Assembly: GCA_002704685.1 (NCBI GenBank)
Contig: PAHD01000011.1
Coordinates: 15,307 to 26,402 of the forward strand
From: Fidelibacterota bacterium
GTDB taxonomy: Bacteria; Fidelibacterota; Marinisomatia; SCGC-AAA003-L08; D37C17
Length of the DNA stretch: 11,096 bases
Reading direction: 5' to 3'
The translations under genes and the position numbers were made by a program. The first letter of the stretch is position 1, and each line of letters opens with the position of its first letter. Below the pieces are notes generated by a model. The model saw only the letters and a program-made list of their open reading frames with translations. It made no database searches and had not been told where the DNA came from. Positions 1 through 7,557 of the stretch are shown one piece after another.

Positions 1-83
1 AAAAATTATTAATGCTTTCATAACTATTATCTAAGTATTTAAAATAAATTTATCTTTCTAAATATACTTTGATTATTTATATT

Positions 84-101
84 ATACCGACTGGTCGGTA
101 T
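84..101. promoter_or_regulatory. Palindromic operator for the TetR-family regulator
   Basis: The sequence holds two perfect 8-base inverted arms, ATACCGAC (84-91) and GTCGGTAT (94-101), around a 2-base TG centre. It is GC-rich against a very AT-rich background. Palindromes of the ACCGAC..GTCGGT kind are typical binding sites of TetR-family repressors, including some that control fatty-acid genes. It ends 6 bases before the likely TTG start of the regulator at 108, so bound repressor would block transcription of the regulator and the downstream fad genes (inference). A weak TATATT at 78-83 could be a -10 element overlapped by the operator, but no convincing -35 box is visible. No second copy of the palindrome was noticed in the window. 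Confidence 0.75.
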
Positions 102-107
102 GTTATT

Positions 108-698
108 TTGAAAAGTAAATTAAAAGATAGTACAAAAAATCAAATATTAGAAGCTGCTTTGCATGTTTTTGTAAAAAGCGGTTTTTCTAAGACTACCATG
201 GATGATATTGTCAGTGAATCAGGTTTAAGCAAGGGTGCAATTTATCATCATTATGGAAGTAAAAAAGATTTATTTCTTGCACTTATTGATTATTGGGAAA
301 ATTATTTTTTTAAAAATATTATTAATAAAGATTTAACAAAAAATAACCCTGATGAATTGTTAAGAGATATCACATTAGATGTCATTAAGGCTTTTAAGTC
401 GAGCAAGCATATATTTTTAGCAGAATTAGAATTTTGGTCACTATCTAATCATGATCTTGATGTTAGGAAGAGAACGACGGAATTATATTCAAAATTAATT
501 GTTTTATTTAGGACAATAATTTCGAAGGGGGTAAGCTCAGGATTGTATAAAAATATCGATTTAGATGTTGCAGCATTGTCTGTTATGACATCTCTTCAGG
601 GCGTAATATGGTTTAGTATTTTTGATAAATCAGAAATATCTGCTGAAAAATATTTGAACGATGTTATAGAATTTATAATACATGGATTTAAAAAATAA
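108..698 (+). CDS. TetR/AcrR-family transcriptional regulator, probable regulator of the fad operon
   Basis: This is a DNA-binding repressor of the TetR family, about 196 residues from the TTG at 108, a normal length for the family. The N-terminal helix-turn-helix is clear: after a QILEAALHVF helix comes TTMDDIVSESGLSKGAIYHH and then YGSKKDLFLALI, the standard TetR pattern. The C-terminal ligand-binding half is helical and not diagnostic. An upstream TTG at 69 is in frame and would add 13 residues. Those codons run straight through the palindromic operator at 84-101, so the 108 start is preferred, although neither start has a good ribosome-binding site. The gene lies 9 bases before fadE and is probably cotranscribed with it. 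By analogy with Bacillus FadR (YsiA), it may release DNA on binding long-chain acyl-CoA. The family call is firm, the ligand is inferred. Confidence 0.88.
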   Translation: MKSKLKDSTKNQILEAALHVFVKSGFSKTTMDDIVSESGLSKGAIYHHYGSKKDLFLALIDYWENYFFKNIINKDLTKNNPDELLRDITLDVIKAFKSSKHIFLAELEFWSLSNHDLDVRKRTTELYSKLIVLFRTIISKGVSSGLYKNIDLDVAALSVMTSLQGVIWFSIFDKSEISAEKYLNDVIEFIIHGFKK

Positions 699-701
699 GG
701 A
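697..701 (+). promoter_or_regulatory. Ribosome-binding site of fadE
   Basis: AAGGA lies 6 bases before the ATG at 708 and overlaps the stop codon of the regulator gene. It supports the 708 start, and its position suggests translational coupling with the regulator. It also shows that this organism uses Shine-Dalgarno initiation. Confidence 0.6.
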
Positions 702-707
702 ATAATT

Positions 708-2546
708 ATGGAAGTTAAAGAACAAAAATTTGATTACAAAAAAAATATTGAAAAAACTGATTTTGAAAAACTTTATGGTCAAGGAGGTTCATTTCTGATA
801 TCTCCTTTGAATCGGTCAAAAATGTTTTCCAAAGAAATGTTTTCTGAGGATCAAAAAATGTTTGCTGATGCTGCTTACGAGTATGCCACTACTCGAATGA
901 GGCCTCTAAAAGATAAGTTGTCAACTTTAAATGAAGAGTTAACTTTAGAAATTTTTAAGGAATTAGGAGAAATGGGTTTTCTAGGTGTTGATATGCCAGA
1001 AAAATATGGAGGATCAAATTTAGATAAAACTACAGCTGCAATTGTTGTTGATTACCTTGCTTTTTCAGAATGTGGCTCTATTATGGTAACACTTGGTGCT
1101 CATTCCGGGATTGGTGCTTTACCTATTGTATGGTATGGAACTGATGCACAAAAAGAAAAGTATTTACCAAAAATAGCATCAGGTGAATGGCTAGCATGCT
1201 TTGCTCTTACTGAGCCTAATGCTGGTTCAGATGCTATGAACGGAGAATCAACTGCTTATTTAAATGATGAAAAGACTCATTATATTTTAAATGGTCAGAA
1301 AATATGGATAACAAATGGTTCTTGGGCAAAATCTTGTATCGCATTTGCAAAAGTTTCAGGGAAAATGACTGCATTCATTGTTGATAAAGATTGCGAAGGC
1401 TGGGTGATTGGAGCTGAAGAGAAAAAAATGGGTATTAAAGGTTCTTCAACTGTTACTATGTACTTTGAAAATTGCAAAGTACCTGTAGAAAATCTATTAG
1501 GCTCAGTTGGTGAAGGCGGACATATTGCATTGAATTGTTTGTATGCTGGAAGATGGAAATTAGGTTTTTCTTCCTCAGCAGGATCAATGAGTAGTATTAA
1601 CGGTTCTTATAAATTTGCTAAAGAACGAAAACAATTTTCTCGTTCCATTTTAAATTTTGATATGATAAAAAATAAATTTGCTAACATGATTGTTCGAACA
1701 TGGGAATCTGATACCATTAATTATGCTACGACAGGTTCAATTGATGAGTCAATTAGCAAGCTTGATCCCAATGATAAAGATTATTATGTTAAAGTTCAAA
1801 AAATTACAGAAGACCATGCTATTGAAGCAAGTGTAAGTAAAGTTGTTGGTTCTGAAGCTCTTGCATACTGTGCTGATGAAGGGGTTCAAATATTTGGTGG
1901 TTCTGGATTCTGTGAAGAATATCCTGCTGCTGGAGTCTATAGAGATGAGAGAATTAATAGAATTTTTGAGGGAACAAATGAAATAAATCGTTTGATTATT
2001 TCTGGTACAGTCTTAAAAAAAGCTATTCTTGAAGAATTACCAATTAGAGATGCACTTATTTTGCGTTCCGAGAATATGTTTGATTCGAATTGTTTTGATA
2101 ATGAAGTAAGTAAAGAAGCAGATGTTGTTGAATTTTGTAAATCTACTGGTCTATTTGTTTTGGATAATCTGATTAATATTTATGGTCAAGATTTTAAAAA
2201 TAAACAATGGTTAATTGAACCGTTTGCTGATATTGTTTGCTCAATATCAATAATGCATAATTGCTTTTTAAGATATAATCAGTTAGAACCTGGTAATCAT
2301 AAAAAAAATACTCTCCCTGTATTAAAATTATCAGTTTGTCAACATTTCAATAAGTTAATTTCTAGAGTTAAATCTATAAATTCTCATATTTGTAATCATA
2401 TGAGCTTTAATAGTGATAGTGAAAAGTATGATTTTTGTAATCTCACTAGCTCTAAAGAATTAAATTATTTGCCTAACGAAATTGATCTAAAAAAAGAAAT
2501 TGTTCAAGAATTTTATAAGCAAGAAAAGTATTATTTAAATATTTAA
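708..2546 (+). CDS. fadE: Acyl-CoA dehydrogenase, long/very-long-chain (FadE/VLCAD type)
   Basis: This flavoprotein catalyses the first step of beta-oxidation, converting acyl-CoA to trans-2-enoyl-CoA with FAD and passing electrons towards electron-transfer flavoprotein. At 612 residues it matches the long VLCAD/Bacillus FadE class (about 590-620) rather than the 380-residue short-chain enzymes. The N-terminal helical domain covers roughly 45-165. The middle beta domain carries ALTEPNAGSD (166-175) and IWITNG (199-204). The C-terminal helical domain has the ERKQF segment (306-310), IFGGSGF (395-401) and YRDERINRIFEGTNEINR, in which Glu421 is the expected catalytic base. The extra C-terminal region (about 440-612) is much less conserved, as usual for this class. 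The start at 708 has a good AAGGA site. The thiolase gene follows after 17 bases, consistent with one operon. Exact chain-length preference cannot be read from the sequence. Confidence 0.93.
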   Translation: MEVKEQKFDYKKNIEKTDFEKLYGQGGSFLISPLNRSKMFSKEMFSEDQKMFADAAYEYATTRMRPLKDKLSTLNEELTLEIFKELGEMGFLGVDMPEKYGGSNLDKTTAAIVVDYLAFSECGSIMVTLGAHSGIGALPIVWYGTDAQKEKYLPKIASGEWLACFALTEPNAGSDAMNGESTAYLNDEKTHYILNGQKIWITNGSWAKSCIAFAKVSGKMTAFIVDKDCEGWVIGAEEKKMGIKGSSTVTMYFENCKVPVENLLGSVGEGGHIALNCLYAGRWKLGFSSSAGSMSSINGSYKFAKERKQFSRSILNFDMIKNKFANMIVRTWESDTINYATTGSIDESISKLDPNDKDYYVKVQKITEDHAIEASVSKVVGSEALAYCADEGVQIFGGSGFCEEYPAAGVYRDERINRIFEGTNEINRLIISGTVLKKAILEELPIRDALILRSENMFDSNCFDNEVSKEADVVEFCKSTGLFVLDNLINIYGQDFKNKQWLIEPFADIVCSISIMHNCFLRYNQLEPGNHKKNTLPVLKLSVCQHFNKLISRVKSINSHICNHMSFNSDSEKYDFCNLTSSKELNYLPNEIDLKKEIVQEFYKQEKYYLNI

Positions 2547-2550
2547 TATA

Positions 2551-2558
2551 AAGGAAGG
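2551..2558 (+). promoter_or_regulatory. Ribosome-binding site of fadA
   Basis: AAGGAAGG, close to the anti-Shine-Dalgarno consensus, ends 5 bases before the ATG at 2564. It fixes the thiolase start and is the strongest ribosome-binding site seen in the window. Confidence 0.65.
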
Positions 2559-2563
2559 GTTTT

Positions 2564-3694
2564 ATGAATAATTCAGTTATAGTTGATGGCGGAAGAAGCC
2601 CAATTGGGTTGAAAAATTGTAAATTAATTGGAATGAGAGCTGATGATTTATGTTCATCTGTTGTAAGACAGCTCCTAGATAGAAATTCAGAAATAGATAA
2701 GAAATTATATGAAGATTTAGTTTTAGGTTGTGCTTTTCCAGAAGGTAGTCAAGGTATGTTAATGTCAAAAGGAGTCGCTATACTTTCTGATTTACCAGTT
2801 ACATCTGCTGCTAAAGTTGTAAATAGATTTTGTGGTTCATCGATGGATGCAGTCCATCAAATTAGTCAATCAATAAACTCAGGTGATAGTATTGCAGGAA
2901 TAGCAGCAGGAGTTGAAGATATGTTTCAAGTTCCAATGGGTGGGTTTAATCCAAGCTTTCATCCTGATTTGTATGAAAAGGAATATTATATAGGTATGGG
3001 TGAAACAGCTGAAAACTTAGCCAAAGATTTAGATATTTCTAGAAGTGATCAGGAAGAATTTTCTATCAATTCTCATAAAAAAGCTTTAAAAGCTCAAGAA
3101 GATGGTAAATTTAATAATGAAATACTTGAAATTGAATTTAATGAAGAAAAATTAACTAAAGATGAGGGACCAAGAGAACCTAATTTGGAAAAAATAAAAT
3201 CATTAAATCCTGCTTTTGATGAAAATGGGACAATAACTGCAGCAACTTCCAGTCCAATTTCTATTGGTGCAGCAGCTATGATTATTATGGATGAGACTAA
3301 AGCTTTAGAATTGAATTTAAATCCTAAATTTAGAATAAAGAGTAGAGCAGTTGCTGGTGTTGATTGGACAAGAATGGGATCAGGACCTTTACCTGCAACT
3401 GAAAAAGCTTTAAATAAAGCTGGTTTAAATATTAGTGATATTGATTTAATTGAATTAAATGAAGCTTTTGCTGCTCAATCATTATATGTCATCCGAAAAG
3501 GTGGATGGGATACAAATAAAATTAATATTAATGGTGGTGCTATTGCTCTTGGACATCCACTAGGATGTTCTGGTTCTAGAATCATTGTAACTCTTATGAA
3601 TGCTATGGAACAAAATGACTCTAATCTTGGTCTGGCTACTATGTGCATTGGTACTGGTCAAGGTATAGCAACAGTATTAGAAAGGATTAACTAA
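2564..3694 (+). CDS. fadA: Acetyl-CoA C-acyltransferase (3-ketoacyl-CoA thiolase)
   Basis: This enzyme carries out thiolytic cleavage of 3-ketoacyl-CoA to acetyl-CoA and a shortened acyl-CoA, the last step of the beta-oxidation cycle. At 376 residues it is slightly shorter than the usual 385-395. All three catalytic motifs are present: the nucleophile Cys90 in VNRFCGSSMDAVH, His331 in GGAIALGHPLGCSG, and Cys361 in CIGTGQG. NEAFAAQ (299-305) is also intact. One mild oddity is TSSPISIGAAAM near 228-239, where most thiolases have Asp-Gly before the Ala run and here there is Ile-Gly. The fold and catalysis should be unaffected. It lies between fadE and fadN with short gaps, and stops immediately before the next ATG (3695). 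Together with the neighbours this supports a degradative rather than a biosynthetic thiolase role (inference). Confidence 0.93.
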   Translation: MNNSVIVDGGRSPIGLKNCKLIGMRADDLCSSVVRQLLDRNSEIDKKLYEDLVLGCAFPEGSQGMLMSKGVAILSDLPVTSAAKVVNRFCGSSMDAVHQISQSINSGDSIAGIAAGVEDMFQVPMGGFNPSFHPDLYEKEYYIGMGETAENLAKDLDISRSDQEEFSINSHKKALKAQEDGKFNNEILEIEFNEEKLTKDEGPREPNLEKIKSLNPAFDENGTITAATSSPISIGAAAMIIMDETKALELNLNPKFRIKSRAVAGVDWTRMGSGPLPATEKALNKAGLNISDIDLIELNEAFAAQSLYVIRKGGWDTNKININGGAIALGHPLGCSGSRIIVTLMNAMEQNDSNLGLATMCIGTGQGIATVLERIN

Positions 3695-4219
3695 ATGGGT
3701 ATGGAAATAAAAAAAGTTGCTGTTCTTGGAACAGGTGTGATGGGCTCTCAGATTGCAGCTCATTTAACTAATGCTGGTATTAAAGTTTTTGCTTTTGATA
3801 TGACTCAAGAAGTTGCAAGTGAAGGATTAGAAAATTGTAAAAAATTAAAACCAAGTCCATATTATAATTTTAAATCCTCTGATTTAATTACTGCTTGTAA
3901 TTACAGCGATCATTTAGATAGAATTAAAGAGTGCGATTGGGTAGTAGAGGTTATATCAGAAAGATTAGATTGGAAACAAGAATTATATAAAAAAATTATT
4001 CCTTATATAAGTGATGATTGTATAGTAACGTCAAATACTTCAGGTATTTCACTTCAAAATTTATCAAAGGGTTTGCCTGAAGATTTTTTAAATAAATTTT
4101 TCATAACTCATTTTTTCAATCCTCCTAGATACATGAAATTAGTTGAAATAATTTCATCTGACAAAACTAACATGAAGTTAGTTGAAATAATGGATTATTT
4201 TCTAACGGATATTTTATGA
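3695..4219 (+). CDS. N-terminal fragment of FadN: NAD-binding domain of 3-hydroxyacyl-CoA dehydrogenase
   Basis: If the TGA acts as a stop, this 174-residue product is made. It holds the Rossmann NAD-binding domain, with VAVLGTGVMG (Gly12, Gly14, Gly17) right at the N-terminus, and the substrate-side catalytic residues: Ser in SNTSG (113-117), His139 in THFFNPP and Glu151 in KLVEI. It lacks the Asn of the PNFIANR motif and the whole helical dimerisation domain, both of which lie just beyond the stop, so the fragment alone should be inactive. AAAGGA at 3681-3686, 8 bases upstream, supports the ATG at 3695. A second ATG at 3701 is an alternative start two residues in. Confidence 0.72.
   Translation: MGMEIKKVAVLGTGVMGSQIAAHLTNAGIKVFAFDMTQEVASEGLENCKKLKPSPYYNFKSSDLITACNYSDHLDRIKECDWVVEVISERLDWKQELYKKIIPYISDDCIVTSNTSGISLQNLSKGLPEDFLNKFFITHFFNPPRYMKLVEIISSDKTNMKLVEIMDYFLTDIL
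4217..4219 (+). other. In-frame TGA interrupting fadN
   Basis: The codon order around it is GAT ATT TTA TGA AAA AAT GTT. Family members usually have Leu-Gly-Lys here, so TGA most simply replaces GGA. It is the only internal TGA among the recognised genes of this window, which argues against general recoding of TGA. I see no clear stem-loop directly downstream that would suggest selenocysteine insertion. Confidence 0.85.
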
Positions 4220-4282
4220 AAAAATGTTGTCCACGCTAAAGATACGCCTAATTTTATTGCAAATAGAATTGGTGTTTATGGA

Positions 4283-6040
4283 ATGATGGTAACTTTACAC
4301 GAATCTAAAAAAAGAAAATTATCTATTGAAGATGTTGATGCATTAACAGGAACATTAATTGGTAGGCCTAAGAGTGCAACTTTTCGGACTGCAGATGTTG
4401 TTGGATTAGATACAATGTGTTTTGTTGCTAATACAGCATATAATGATTGCGAAGATGACCCAGAACGAGATATTTTTAAATTACCAGATTATATTCAAAA
4501 GATGGTTGATAATAATTGGTTAGGTCAAAAAACAAAGCAGGGTTTTTACAAGAAAATCGATAAAGGTGTAATTCATTCATTGGATTTAGATTCTATGGAT
4601 TATAAGCCAATGAAAAAGAAAAAATATGCTGCGTTTTCAATTGCCAAAGAAAATATTTATTTATCTGATAGATTGAATTCTGTCGTTCGAGTTGATGATT
4701 TAGCAGGAGAGTTCTTATGGACCTGCTTTGCAAAGTCTTTAGCTTATTCTGCAAATTTGCTAGGAGAAATTGCTGATGATGTTTTAAGTATTGATAATGC
4801 AATGAAAGGTGGTTTTGGATGGGAACTAGGACCTTTTGAAGTATTAGATGCAATTGGTCTAGAATATTTTGTAGAACGATGTACAAAAGAAAATATAAAG
4901 TTACCAGATTGGTTAAAGAAAATGCCAAAAAATAATTTTAAATCAATCTATAAATATAAGAGTGGTAAAAAGCATCTTTTTGATATAAAAGTAAATGACT
5001 ATATCCAAATTGTTCAGAATGATAGAGTTATTGATTATAGTCATTTAAAATCAAATAAAATGTTAATTGATAAGCATTGGTCAGCCTCTTTGTATGATTT
5101 AGGTGATGGTGTTGCATCTATTAAACTTCATTCTGTTTTGAAACCTGAACTGAACCCAATTGATGGCTCAATGATGCAGGTTTTTGCTAAATCTATTGAT
5201 TGGGTTAAAGAAAATAATTACAAAGGTTTAGTCATTTCAGGAGAGGGTAGTAATTTTTGTGCTGGTGCAAACTTAAGTTTAATTTTGCAAGCTGCTGAGA
5301 AAAAAGATTTTGAATCTTTAGAAACTTTTATTAATACGATTCAGCAGATATTTCAAAATATTAGATTTGCTGATTATCCAGTTGTTGCAGCTCCATATGG
5401 ATTAGTTCTTGGTGGAGGTATGGAAATCATCGGTTCATGTGATAGGAGAGTTGCTGCGGCAGAATCATATATTGGTCTTGTTGAAGTTGGTGTAGGTTTG
5501 ATTCCAGGAGCAGGAGGCAACCTTAGAATGCTATCAAATTTATCTAAAAAAATTAAAACAGGTATAACGGGTACCTTGCCATTAGTTCAAAAAGCTTTTG
5601 AAACAGTAGGTTTTGCGAAAGTTGCAACTTCTGCCAGACAAGCTCAATCTTATGGTTATCTTACTGGAGATGATAAAATTATAGTAAATAGAGATCATAT
5701 ACTATCTCATGCCAAAGATATGGTTTTAGATTTATCAAATGATTATTCTACACCTGAAGTTGAATCTTTTAAATTACCTGGTTCTGCAGGGAGACTAGCT
5801 ATTGATGTACAAGCTAAAAGTATGGTTAAAGCTGGAAAAATCAGTGAACATGATGCATTAATTGGAAGTAAGCTTGCCTATGTTTTAACTGGTGGTAAAA
5901 AAGGTGGTATGTTTACTGCTGTAGATGAACAATATTTGCTTGATATTGAAAGAGAAGCTTTTTTGAGCTTATGTGGAGAAGAAAAAACTTTAGATAGAAT
6001 AAGATTCATGTTAACTAAAGGTAAGCCACTAAGAAATTAA
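4283..6040 (+). CDS. C-terminal fragment of FadN: dehydrogenase C-domain plus enoyl-CoA hydratase
   Basis: This part is in the same frame as the upstream fragment, and the first ATG after the TGA is at 4283, giving 585 residues. Roughly residues 1-95 and 130-215 are the helical 3-hydroxyacyl-CoA dehydrogenase C-terminal repeats (GRPKSATFRTADVVGLD, KTKQGFYKK). About 265-470 is the crotonase domain. The oxyanion-hole segments are visible as NFCAGANLS (324-332) and GLVLGGGMEI (373-382). Both general acid/base glutamates of the hydratase are kept: Glu381 in GGGME and Glu401 in LVEVGVGLIPGAGG. No Shine-Dalgarno site precedes 4283, and that ATG lies inside a conserved helix, so independent initiation is doubtful. 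If it is translated alone, only hydratase activity is plausible. The gene ends 33 bases before the terminator hairpin. Confidence 0.75.
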   Translation: MMVTLHESKKRKLSIEDVDALTGTLIGRPKSATFRTADVVGLDTMCFVANTAYNDCEDDPERDIFKLPDYIQKMVDNNWLGQKTKQGFYKKIDKGVIHSLDLDSMDYKPMKKKKYAAFSIAKENIYLSDRLNSVVRVDDLAGEFLWTCFAKSLAYSANLLGEIADDVLSIDNAMKGGFGWELGPFEVLDAIGLEYFVERCTKENIKLPDWLKKMPKNNFKSIYKYKSGKKHLFDIKVNDYIQIVQNDRVIDYSHLKSNKMLIDKHWSASLYDLGDGVASIKLHSVLKPELNPIDGSMMQVFAKSIDWVKENNYKGLVISGEGSNFCAGANLSLILQAAEKKDFESLETFINTIQQIFQNIRFADYPVVAAPYGLVLGGGMEIIGSCDRRVAAAESYIGLVEVGVGLIPGAGGNLRMLSNLSKKIKTGITGTLPLVQKAFETVGFAKVATSARQAQSYGYLTGDDKIIVNRDHILSHAKDMVLDLSNDYSTPEVESFKLPGSAGRLAIDVQAKSMVKAGKISEHDALIGSKLAYVLTGGKKGGMFTAVDEQYLLDIEREAFLSLCGEEKTLDRIRFMLTKGKPLRN

Positions 6041-6073
6041 CAATTCAATTATTTTTCATTGTATTTTTCTATC

Positions 6074-6103
6074 AGAAGGCACCTCTTAAGCAGGTGCCTT
6101 TTG
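6074..6103. terminator. Intrinsic terminator between convergent fadN and proline dehydrogenase genes
   Basis: AAGGCACCT (6076-6084) pairs perfectly with AGGTGCCTT (6092-6100) around a 7-base CTTAAGC loop, a GC-rich 9-base stem. On the plus strand it is followed by TTGTTATTT, giving a TTTT run together with the end of the stem, as expected of a rho-independent terminator for the fad operon. On the minus strand the hairpin starts directly after the stop codon of the proline dehydrogenase (6104-6106) and has a weaker T-rich tail, so it may serve both directions. Confidence 0.85.
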
Positions 6104-7000
6104 TTATTTAAATAAGTTTTTAATTATATATTTGGATATGTTTGGATTTTCTTTTATTCTTCTGATTGAGTACTCATACCAGTTCTTTCCATATGGAACA
6201 TAAATTCTAATTTTAAAATTTTGAGACATTAATTTTTTAATCGTGCTATCCATTGGAACACCATAAAGCATTTGAAATTCTACATTTTTCTTATTAATTT
6301 TTTTTGACTCAATAATTTTCAAGCAAGATTTAATTAGTTTTTGATCATGAGTAGCTATACCTACATAAATATTTTTTTCTAGAGCTTTGTTTAGCAGTTT
6401 TAAATAGTTTTTATTTATATCAATTGGATTTTTAAAAGAAATAGATTTGTCTTCATTGTAAATTCCTTTGCAAAGTCTTATATTTGAAAAAGAATCCAAG
6501 TTCTCTATATCCTTTTCAGTTCTCTTTAAGTATGCTTGTAAGACAATTCCTATGTGAGATTTTTTTTCAAAGTTTTCTCTGTAAATACTTATTGATAAAT
6601 CGGTTAAATTACTATCTTCCATGTCAATTCTAAGAAAATTATTATTTTTTTTTGCCGCGTCAATAAGTTTTTTAATATTATTACTTAAAACTTTAATATT
6701 TACATCAGAGCCTATGTGTGAAGGTTTAACGGATATATTGCAATCAAGTTTATTTTGTCCTAGCTGTTTAAAAATATCCACATACTTGTTAGCTATTGCA
6801 TAAGACTCATTTTTAGATTTAGTATGTTCACCTAGAATATCTAAAGTGCAAGAAAGATTATTTTGGTTTAATTTTTTTACTATATCTATAGCTTCTGAAG
6901 TTTTGATACCTGCTACATACTTATTTGCAAATATTTTTACAAAAAATTTTGGTAGTAAAGGAATCGTTAGAATTATTAGTTTATTTAAAATAAAAAACAT
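6104..7000 (-). CDS. Monofunctional proline dehydrogenase (FAD-dependent)
   Basis: This enzyme oxidises L-proline to 1-pyrroline-5-carboxylate with FAD and feeds electrons to the quinone pool at the membrane. At 298 residues it is the short stand-alone class (as in Bacillus and Deinococcus), without the P5C dehydrogenase half of PutA. The whole beta/alpha barrel signature is present: SVKPSHIG (90-97, Lys92), RIDMEDS (124-130, Asp126), LQAYLKRT (154-161), RLCKGIY (175-181), ATHD (216-219), FQMLYGV (242-248) and RIYVPYG (Tyr267). The closing YSIRRIKE carries the proline-binding Tyr277, Arg280, Arg281 and Glu284. No Shine-Dalgarno site precedes the ATG. A P5C dehydrogenase gene is not in the window. 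The gene is convergent with the fad operon and divergent from nuoA, so it is probably a single-gene unit. The codons are very AT- and lysine/asparagine-rich compared with the nuo genes. Confidence 0.9.
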   Translation of the reverse strand: MFFILNKLIILTIPLLPKFFVKIFANKYVAGIKTSEAIDIVKKLNQNNLSCTLDILGEHTKSKNESYAIANKYVDIFKQLGQNKLDCNISVKPSHIGSDVNIKVLSNNIKKLIDAAKKNNNFLRIDMEDSNLTDLSISIYRENFEKKSHIGIVLQAYLKRTEKDIENLDSFSNIRLCKGIYNEDKSISFKNPIDINKNYLKLLNKALEKNIYVGIATHDQKLIKSCLKIIESKKINKKNVEFQMLYGVPMDSTIKKLMSQNFKIRIYVPYGKNWYEYSIRRIKENPNISKYIIKNLFK

Positions 7001-7124
7001 ATCTATAATTTATCTAAAAAAAATTATTAAAATTCAATTCAAAATTTGTTGGTGCTAAAAAATATAAATTCGTAAATTAAGTATCTATTGTTAGAACTAA
7101 AAATTAATTGAAGAAGAAATAAAA
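7001..7124. promoter_or_regulatory. Divergent intergenic region, expected promoters for proline dehydrogenase (-) and nuo operon (+)
   Basis: This 124-base, extremely AT-rich spacer separates two divergently transcribed units, so promoters for both should lie here. I see A/T tracts and TATAAA at 7063-7068, but no -35/-10 pair with correct spacing, and no inverted repeat strong enough to call an operator. The role is inferred from gene layout. Confidence 0.4.
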
Positions 7125-7556
7125 TTGTATACAGATTTTTTACCAGTTCCAATATATGCAGTTCTAGTTGTCGCTTTAGTAGCGCTTCCGTTAGTAATTC
7201 AATACATTGTTTCACCAAGACATAATAAAGGAGGAGAAAAGCTTACTTCCTATGAATGTGGTGAAGTTCCTGAAGGCTCAGCTTGGGTCAAATTTAATGT
7301 AAGATTCTATGTGATTGCTTTGATTTTTATTATTTTCGATGTCGAAGTTTTATTTTTATTCCCTTGGGCTGTTGTTTTTCAGAGTCTAGTTGATAGTGGC
7401 TTAGGTTTTTTAGCTTTTATAGAAATGTTTATTTTTGTTTTAATTTTAATCGTAGGATTTGCATATGTTTGGATTAAAGGTGATTTAGATTGGGTTAAAA
7501 TGAAGTTAAAGTATGGTGAAGGTAGATACTCAAAATTAAAAATAAAAGAAAATTAA
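7125..7556 (+). CDS. nuoA: NADH-quinone oxidoreductase subunit A
   Basis: This is a small membrane subunit of respiratory complex I, forming with NuoH part of the quinone-site junction with the peripheral arm. It has 143 residues and three membrane segments, at about 9-29, 60-84 and 95-116. The cytoplasmic loop has the diagnostic [13 protein letters not shown] (41-53, with Cys45), followed by [15 protein letters not shown] with the conserved acidic Asp72 and Glu74 and then FLFPWA. The start is a TTG with a GAAGAAG-like purine run about 8 bases upstream. No ATG occurs before the first membrane helix, so TTG is the best choice. It is the first gene of the nuo cluster, and nuoB begins 1 base after its stop. 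Confidence 0.93.
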   Translation: MYTDFLPVPIYAVLVVALVALPLVIQYIVSPRHNKGGEKLTSYECGEVPEGSAWVKFNVRFYVIALIFIIFDVEVLFLFPWAVVFQSLVDSGLGFLAFIEMFIFVLILIVGFAYVWIKGDLDWVKMKLKYGEGRYSKLKIKEN

Positions 7557-7557
7557 T

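Larger units (their letters stand above)
3695..6040 (+). pseudogene. fadN: fadN-type fused 3-hydroxyacyl-CoA dehydrogenase/enoyl-CoA hydratase, interrupted by an in-frame TGA
   Basis: Read through the TGA at 4217-4219, this is one continuous frame of about 781 codons, close to Bacillus subtilis FadN (about 789). It has an N-terminal NAD-binding dehydrogenase domain, a C-terminal dehydrogenase domain, a linker, and a C-terminal crotonase (hydratase) domain. This order is the reverse of E. coli FadB. FadN hydrates trans-2-enoyl-CoA and oxidises 3-hydroxyacyl-CoA, linking fadE to fadA. The codons after the TGA continue the family pattern directly (KNVVHAKDTPNFIANRIG). The stop therefore falls where relatives have glycine, and GGA to TGA is a single base change. 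There is no frameshift and no other internal stop. It may be a recent nonsense mutation, an assembly error, or readthrough. The two parts are described separately. Confidence 0.8.

Noticed and set aside
1..21. Possible minus-strand gene start reading MKALIIF leftwards from an ATG at 21, divergent from the regulator
   Set aside because: Only seven codons lie in the window, with no Shine-Dalgarno site before the ATG. It would suit a divergent promoter layout but cannot be supported.
69..107. TTG at 69 as the start of the TetR regulator
   Set aside because: The extra 13 residues would be encoded by the operator palindrome, are not typical of the family, and there is no ribosome-binding site.
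4217..4219. TGA as a reassigned sense codon (glycine or tryptophan code) or selenocysteine
   Set aside because: TGA occurs internally only once among about 3,500 codons, TGG is used for tryptophan throughout, three nuo genes end with TGA, and no clear downstream insertion hairpin is seen.
4593..4928. 111-codon minus-strand open frame inside fadN
   Set aside because: It is antisense to a well-recognised coding region, has low-complexity Leu/Gln/His-rich translation and resembles no family.
6621..7058. Two plus-strand open frames of 60 and 70 codons antisense to proline dehydrogenase
   Set aside because: The opposite strand encodes all the proline dehydrogenase motifs; these frames are shadows with no ribosome-binding site or recognisable domain.
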